The notes beneath the pieces are model-generated. The model did not search any database. It worked only from the letters and a program-made list of their open reading frames with translations, and had not been told where the DNA came from. Source: Brevundimonas viscosa (lineage in GTDB: Bacteria > Pseudomonadota > Alphaproteobacteria > Caulobacterales > Caulobacteraceae). Taken from it: a DNA stretch of 64,000 nt. Location: NCBI RefSeq assembly GCF_900116065.1, contig NZ_FOZV01000008.1, forward strand, positions 45,477-109,476. The letters run 5' to 3'. Each line of letters starts with the position of its first letter. The stretch's first letter is position 1. The position numbers were made by a program, and so were the translations under genes. Shown here piece after piece: positions 59,648 through 64,000 of this stretch.

Positions 59648-60018
59648 CAGACGGTCTGCCCCTGGGGCGCGGTGAACTCCGAGGCCGGCGCGTCGCCGGT
59701 GTTGACCACCTCCGACGGCTCGAAGATCAGCACCTCGGCCTCCTCGTCGGCGGCGGTGCGATGCTCGACGCCGCGCGGCACGACGATGAACTGCCCGGCT
59801 CCCAGCGTCTCGATCCGGTCGCGGAACTCGACCCGGAAGGCGCCCTTCCAGACCAGGAACATCTCCTCGGCGTCAGCGTGGCTGTGCCACGGGAAGACGC
59901 CCTGCACCTTCACCAGGCGCACGTCCTGCCCGTTCAGCCGGGCGGCGACCCGTGGTCGCCAATGGTCGGAGAAAGCGGCGAACTTCCCGGCCAGGTCGAT
60001 GGTCGCGCCCTGGCTCAC
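59647..60018 (-). CDS. Single-domain cupin protein
   Basis: 123-aa cupin. Motif 1 is FPWHSHADAEEMFLVWKGAF (two His and Glu metal ligands) and motif 2 is LGAGQFIVVPRGVEHRTAAD (His ligand). It could be a metal-binding isomerase, dioxygenase or ligand sensor. GTG start overlaps the asparaginase stop (GTGA). Substrate not evident. Confidence 0.85.
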   Translation of the reverse strand: MSQGATIDLAGKFAAFSDHWRPRVAARLNGQDVRLVKVQGVFPWHSHADAEEMFLVWKGAFRVEFRDRIETLGAGQFIVVPRGVEHRTAADEEAEVLIFEPSEVVNTGDAPASEFTAPQGQTV

Positions 60019-61073
60019 GGCCGCACGTCCTCGTCGGCGTAGATCGCGACGGCGGCGGCCCGGTCGCTGGCGACGCTGCCGCGGTACATGCCCGAGGTGT
60101 TCATGGCGAAGGCGGAGGTCCCGTCAGGGCTCATGACGATCACCCCGCCGTCCCCGCCGATGGAGCCGACGTCCGCGATCTCCGCCTCGGCGGCCGCCTG
60201 CACGGTCGCGCCGTCGCGGGTGCGCGTGCAGATGTCGCGCGCCACCGTCGAGCGGATGAAGTACTCGCCCGAACCCGTGGCCGAGACGGCGCAGCCGTCG
60301 GCGTTGGAGGCGTAGGTGCCGGCGCCGATCACCGGCACGTCGCCGACCCGGCCCCAGCGCTTGGCGGTCATGCCGCCGGTCGAGGTGCCGGCCGCCAGCC
60401 GGCCCTGGCTGTCCAGCGCCACGGCCCCGACGGTGCCGAACTTGCGCTCGTTCAGCGGGGGCGCGGCGGCGTCGAGAGCCGCTTGCGGAACCGGCGCGCC
60501 CTCGGGCCGCTCGGGGATCGGCTGCCCCGCCTCGGTCAGGGCGCGGACCAGCCCCTGCCAGCGACGCTCGGTGAAGAAGAAGGACGGCTCCACCTGCTCC
60601 AGCCCGACCGAAGCCGCGAAGCTCTCCGCCCCCTCGCCGATCAGCATGACGTGCGGCGACTGCTCCATGACCGCGCGGGCGGCGGCGATCGGGTGCCGGG
60701 TCCGGGTCAGGCCCGCGACGGCGCCGGCCTGCAGGTTCGAGCCGTCCATGACCGCGGCGTCCAGCTCATTGCGGCCGGCGGCGGTGAAGACCGCGCCGCG
60801 GCCGGCATTGAACAGCGGGTCATCCTCCATGACCTGGATGGCGGCCTGCACGGCGTCCAGCGCCGCGCCGCCGTTCGCCAGCACCGCCGAGCCCGCCTCC
60901 AGCGCGCGGTGCAGGGCGGCGCGGTAGGCGGCGTCCTGCTCGGGGCTCAGGCTGTCGCGCTCGATCACGCCGGCGCCCCCGTGGATGGCGAAGGACCAGC
61001 GCGGCGCCTCCTGGGCGGCCGCAGGCGCGGCGAGGAGGGCGAGGACGGCGGCGCCGACGAGCCAGGGGTTCAT
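60015..61073 (-). CDS. Isoaspartyl peptidase/L-asparaginase (Ntn-hydrolase type)
   Basis: 352-aa exported enzyme with signal peptide ALLAAPAAAQ. The Ntn-hydrolase core includes FAIHGGAGVI, GGAALDAVQAAI, NAGRGAVFTAAG, and the autocleavage site FGTVGAVALD, where Thr214 becomes the N-terminal nucleophile. GTYASNADGCAVSATGSGEY follows. It removes beta-aspartyl residues from damaged peptides or hydrolyses asparagine in the periplasm. It is the first gene of a five-gene coupled operon. Confidence 0.92.
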   Translation of the reverse strand: MNPWLVGAAVLALLAAPAAAQEAPRWSFAIHGGAGVIERDSLSPEQDAAYRAALHRALEAGSAVLANGGAALDAVQAAIQVMEDDPLFNAGRGAVFTAAGRNELDAAVMDGSNLQAGAVAGLTRTRHPIAAARAVMEQSPHVMLIGEGAESFAASVGLEQVEPSFFFTERRWQGLVRALTEAGQPIPERPEGAPVPQAALDAAAPPLNERKFGTVGAVALDSQGRLAAGTSTGGMTAKRWGRVGDVPVIGAGTYASNADGCAVSATGSGEYFIRSTVARDICTRTRDGATVQAAAEAEIADVGSIGGDGGVIVMSPDGTSAFAMNTSGMYRGSVASDRAAAVAIYADEDVRP

Positions 61074-61107
61074 TGGCAGAGCTCCATTTTCACGCTATGT
61101 TCCGCCC

Positions 61108-61329
61108 ATGTCAGAAGTGACCGACATCGTCGTTCCGGTGCTTCAGAAAATCCAGGCGCAGCTTGGACGGGTCGAAACCGACCTCGTCAACATCAAGGAA
61201 GACATGCACCACATCAAGGTGCGGCTGACCGGACTGGAAGCCAATGTGAACGGCCTGAACCGCCGGATCGACCATTTCGACCACCGGCTCGGCCGGATCG
61301 AACGCCGGCTGGACCTCGTCGAAGTCTGA
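61108..61329 (+). CDS. Small coiled-coil protein
   Basis: 73-aa protein with a heptad-like helical pattern throughout (IQAQLGRVETDLVNIKEDMH, GLEANVNGLNRRIDHFDHRL). It probably forms a trimeric or dimeric coiled coil. No catalytic features. It is divergent from the asparaginase gene with 34 bases between. Similar small coiled-coil proteins are common and uncharacterised. Confidence 0.75.
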   Translation: MSEVTDIVVPVLQKIQAQLGRVETDLVNIKEDMHHIKVRLTGLEANVNGLNRRIDHFDHRLGRIERRLDLVEV

Positions 61330-61534
61330 GCGCGGTTGCGGCCCCGGCCGCCCCCGACGTTCACGCCAATTTACCCTTAACCCTTGTCCGGCTTTGCCCG
61401 CCGTGCTGCTTATGCGCCCTTGCGCGTCAGGTGGGGCGCAGAGTCATAGGGAGTAAGCCGTTGAACGGAACGGTCGCAGGGGGCGCGCGAGGCGCGTCTG
61501 ACGGGCTTGAAGCCCGCCAAGGGGGAGCCCGGGC

Positions 61535-63475
61535 ATGAACATCGTCATCATCGTCGGTCTGATCGTCACCGCCCTCACGGGCATCCCGGTGCTGATGCAG
61601 ATCCTGAAGAACCACCCGAAAGGGCTGATCATCCTGTTCTTCGCCGAGATGTGGGAGCGGTTCTCCTACTACGGCATGCGCGGCATCCTGATCTTCTACC
61701 TCACCCAGCACTTCCTGTTCGACGACGCCATGGCCTCGTCGACCTACGGCTCCTACACCTCGCTGGTCTACCTGCTCCCGCTGGTCGGCGGCATCCTGGC
61801 CGACCGCTACATCGGCACCCGCAAGGCCATCGCCTTCGGCGCCCTGCTCCTGGTCGCCGGTCACGGGCTGATGGGCTATGAGGGCCGCCCGGCCACCGAG
61901 ACCCTGACCTACGCCGGCGCCCAGTACGAGGTCGTCAGCGAAGGTCGCGGCGCGGCGCGCGAGGTCGGCATCATGGTCGACGGCCAGCGCTACGACTTCG
62001 GCCCCGCCGAAGGCGGCGGACTGCAGCTCGACGGCCTTCCCGCGGGCGCCTCGCTGCCCGCCGTGCTGCCTGCCGGCGAGTACGTCATGACGGCGACGCG
62101 CGACTCCAGCGGCGTCAACGTCTTCTATCTCGCCATCTCGCTGATCATCATGGGGGTGGGCTTCCTGAAGCCGAACATCTCCACCATCGTTGGCCAGCTC
62201 TATCCGCAGGGCGATCCCCGGCGGGATTCCGGCTTCACCCTCTACTACTACGGCATCAACCTCGGGGCTTTCTGGGCCGCCGTTCTGTGCGGCTACCTCG
62301 GACAGACCGTCGGCTGGTGGGCCGGCTTCGGCCTCGCCGGGGTCGGCATGGCGCTCGGCTTCGTCGTCTTCGTGCTGGGCAAGCCTCTGTTGCAGGGCAA
62401 CGGCGAGCCGCCGAACCCGGAGCTGATCAAGCGCCCGTTGTTCGGGCCGATCAACCGCGAGTGGCTGATCTACCTCCTGGCCCTCCTCGGCGTGGGCATC
62501 GTCTGGTTCATGGTCCAGCGCAACGCGCTTGTCGGCTGGGTGCTGGGCATCTCGACGGTGCTCTCGCTGATCGCCATCGCCTGGATCATCGCCTTCGTCT
62601 GCAAGACCTGGGTCCAGCGCCAGCGGATGATGCTGGCGGTGGTGCTGATCTTCGGCGCCGTGGTGTTCTTCACCCTCTTCGAGCAGGCCGGCACCTCGCT
62701 GAACCTGTTCGCCGACCGGAACGTGGACCTGACCATCACCCCCGTGGCGATGCAGTTCCTCGGCATCACCATCGGCACGCCGGCCCAGCTGGCGGAGGCG
62801 GGCATCACCCCCTCGGGCTTCTGGATCGACGCCACCATCACGGCGGCGCAGGTGCAGTCGTTCAACGCCGGCTTCATCCTCATCTTCGCGCCGATCTTCG
62901 CGGCGATGTGGGCGTGGCTGGCCTCGAAGAAGATGGACCCCAACCCGACCATGAAGTTCGGCCTCGGCCTCGTGCAGGTCGGCCTCGGCTTCCTGGTGGT
63001 GGTGTGGGCCGCCGGGTCGGGCATGGTCGACAGCGCCTTCCAGATGCCGCTGATCATGCTGGCGCTGCTCTACATGCTGCACACCACCGGCGAGCTGTTC
63101 CTGTCGCCGGTCGGGCTGTCGGAGATCACCAAGCTGTCGCTGGCCTCGGTGGTCAGCTTCATGATGGCCGTGTGGTTCCTGGCCAGTTCGATCGCCCAGT
63201 TCGTCGGCGGCCACATCGCCGGCCTGATGGGCACCGAGACGGTCGGCGGCCAGGTCCTCGACCCGGCCGGCGCCCTGCAGACCTCGCTGGCCGGCTTCGA
63301 TACGCTCGGCAAGTGGGGCGTCGGCATCGGCGTGGCCTTCATCCTGATCAGCTTCTTCATCAAGGGCTGGTCGCATGGGGCCAATGACGCGGACAACCAT
63401 CCGGGGCCGGATCTGACCGATCGCGGGCAGGAGGACGGCAACGTCGCCCGGCCGCACGCCAGCACCCCGGCCTGA
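61535..63475 (+). CDS. POT/PTR-family proton-coupled oligopeptide transporter
   Basis: 646-aa inner-membrane symporter for di- and tripeptides. The family signature is FFAEMWERFSYYGMRGILIFYL (only the core EMWERFSYYGMR is needed) in helix 1, followed by GGILADRYIGTRKAI and FLKPNISTIVGQLYP, with fourteen or so hydrophobic segments. It is longer than the usual 480-500 aa because of an insert of about 70 residues (about 110-180) between early helices, rich in charged and Gly residues. AAGGGGGAG precedes the ATG, and a strong terminator follows. Confidence 0.9.
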   Translation: MNIVIIVGLIVTALTGIPVLMQILKNHPKGLIILFFAEMWERFSYYGMRGILIFYLTQHFLFDDAMASSTYGSYTSLVYLLPLVGGILADRYIGTRKAIAFGALLLVAGHGLMGYEGRPATETLTYAGAQYEVVSEGRGAAREVGIMVDGQRYDFGPAEGGGLQLDGLPAGASLPAVLPAGEYVMTATRDSSGVNVFYLAISLIIMGVGFLKPNISTIVGQLYPQGDPRRDSGFTLYYYGINLGAFWAAVLCGYLGQTVGWWAGFGLAGVGMALGFVVFVLGKPLLQGNGEPPNPELIKRPLFGPINREWLIYLLALLGVGIVWFMVQRNALVGWVLGISTVLSLIAIAWIIAFVCKTWVQRQRMMLAVVLIFGAVVFFTLFEQAGTSLNLFADRNVDLTITPVAMQFLGITIGTPAQLAEAGITPSGFWIDATITAAQVQSFNAGFILIFAPIFAAMWAWLASKKMDPNPTMKFGLGLVQVGLGFLVVVWAAGSGMVDSAFQMPLIMLALLYMLHTTGELFLSPVGLSEITKLSLASVVSFMMAVWFLASSIAQFVGGHIAGLMGTETVGGQVLDPAGALQTSLAGFDTLGKWGVGIGVAFILISFFIKGWSHGANDADNHPGPDLTDRGQEDGNVARPHASTPA

Positions 63476-63499
63476 TCACTGCACAGGGCTGAACACGAA

Positions 63500-63528
63500 G
63501 GGCGGAGCCTCGCGGCTCCGCCCTTTTT
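63500..63528 (+). terminator. Rho-independent terminator of the POT transporter gene
   Basis: GGGCGGAGCC (63500-63509), a TCGC loop and GGCTCCGCCC (63514-63523) form a perfect 10-bp stem followed by TTTTT (63524-63528), 25 bases past the stop codon. This is the clearest intrinsic terminator in the window. Confidence 0.93.
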
Positions 63529-63664
63529 GCGTCGGCGTCCTGCGACGCCCTGAAAGAGCTTGGGGCGGCTCCCTTGCAGGAACCGCCCCAAGGGCGCGGG
63601 CGACGGGGGAGGCCGGTGTCCGCGCCTTCCTCCCCGCCCCGGGACGGCGGGCGGGGGAGGTCCG

Positions 63665-63805
63665 TCAGAAGGTCTTGCGCAGGCGCAGCGACCAGAAGGT
63701 GCGGGGGTCGATGTAGCGGCTCTCGACGAAGGCGATCGGCCGCGCCGGGGTGCGATCGGCGAAGACCGTCCGCTCGACCTCGAAGTCGTTCCACACGTTC
63801 ACCTG
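63665..63805 (-). pseudogene. 3' end of a TonB-dependent receptor gene, truncated by an IS element
   Basis: About 47 codons in frame to a stop, ending YIDPRTFWSLRLRKTF, the typical last barrel strand of TonB receptors with terminal Phe. Upstream the frame runs into the IS left end, so the rest of the receptor is displaced beyond the window or lost. The exact junction is uncertain by a few bases. Confidence 0.75.
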
Positions 63806-64000
63806 GTGACGTGACCCCCTGAAACTCCTCCAGGAATAGCTAGAGTCCGCCCCTTGAAAGGACGGACAGAATGAAGCGGTCAAGGTTCACGGAAGAGCAG
63901 ATCATTGGGATCCTGCGGGAGCAGGAGGCCGGTGTAGCGACGTCGGAGGTCTGCCGGCGGCACGGCGTCAGCTCGGCGACCTTCTACAAGTGGAAGGCCA
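63806..64000 (+). mobile_element. Left part of an IS3-family insertion sequence (runs off the window)
   Basis: The element starts near TGACGTGACCCCCTGAAA, followed by a leader and orfA. It interrupts the receptor gene on the opposite strand. The left terminus is placed by loss of receptor coding and is approximate; the other end and any target duplication lie outside the window. Confidence 0.75.
63871..63999 (+). CDS. IS3-family transposase OrfA, N-terminal part
   Basis: 43 codons before the window edge: MKRSRFTEEQIIGILREQEA, then EVCRRHGVSSATFYKWKA. This is the Tnp helix-turn-helix that binds the IS ends. AAGGAC precedes the ATG. In intact elements OrfA is followed by OrfB with the DDE catalytic domain through a -1 frameshift; that part is not visible here. 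Confidence 0.92.
   Translation, partial: MKRSRFTEEQIIGILREQEAGVATSEVCRRHGVSSATFYKWKA

Noticed and set aside
61490..61515. Short stem CGGGCT-TGA-AGCCCG before the POT gene as a riboswitch or attenuator
   Set aside because: A six-bp stem with a three-base loop is too small to support a regulatory call in GC-rich DNA.

Overview
The window is GC-rich chromosomal DNA from an alphaproteobacterium, most likely of the Caulobacterales (Caulobacter/Brevundimonas type). This is inferred from gene style only: several large TonB-dependent receptors, a compact type II secretion operon, and dense genes with overlapping starts and stops. No rRNA or taxonomic marker is present, so genus is not proven.

Layout. 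(1) 1-3.9 kb: an M1-family lipoprotein aminopeptidase, a Bcr/CflA-type drug exporter and an arsenate reductase-like protein. (2) 3.9-14.1 kb: a complete type II secretion operon, gspC-D-E-F-G-H-I-J-K-L-M, on the minus strand and almost entirely translationally coupled. It is followed at 14.3-18.6 kb by a TonB-dependent receptor and a beta-helix-like lipoprotein (a plausible secretion substrate), and at 18.8 kb by a short prepilin peptidase (gspO) and an XRE regulator. (3) 20.0-29.9 kb: a beta-glucan utilisation locus with a LacI regulator, GH3 glucosidase, sugar MFS, GH5 endoglucanase and TonB receptor. Two identical LacI-type operators (TGACAGCGCTGTCA) link both transcription units. (4) 29.9-52.6 kb: a 22.6-kb integrated element next to an intact tRNA-Leu(CAA). 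Its left half, 30.3-45.1 kb, is a 13-gene same-strand run built around a type III-like restriction helicase and a Mod methyltransferase. Between them sit three PD-(D/E)XK-like proteins, an unknown protein and a helix-hairpin-helix glycosylase-like protein. More nuclease and unknown genes follow, ending in a RelE-like/UvrD-like helicase fusion. Its right half carries XRE and resolvase genes, a primase-helicase, a small HTH protein, a tyrosine integrase and a DUF4238 protein. (5) 52.6-63.5 kb: ordinary chromosome with two tandem TonB-C-like secreted paralogues, an S41 peptidase, an Lrp regulator, an FAH-family hydrolase, a translationally coupled asparaginase/cupin/methyltransferase operon and a POT peptide transporter with a strong terminator. 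(6) 63.7-64.0 kb: the 3' end of a TonB receptor apparently cut by an IS3-like element that runs off the window.

Main structural result: the 3' part of the tRNA-Leu gene occurs three times in direct orientation (20006, 29912 and 52517). Sections 3 and 4 are therefore two tandem insertions at one tRNA gene, and their ends share further sequence motifs. Best candidate for something undescribed: the multi-nuclease type III-like operon at 30.3-45.1 kb. It bears two signs of modular evolution: a compositionally distinct target-recognition region inside mod, and a duplicated scar of the mod 3' end.
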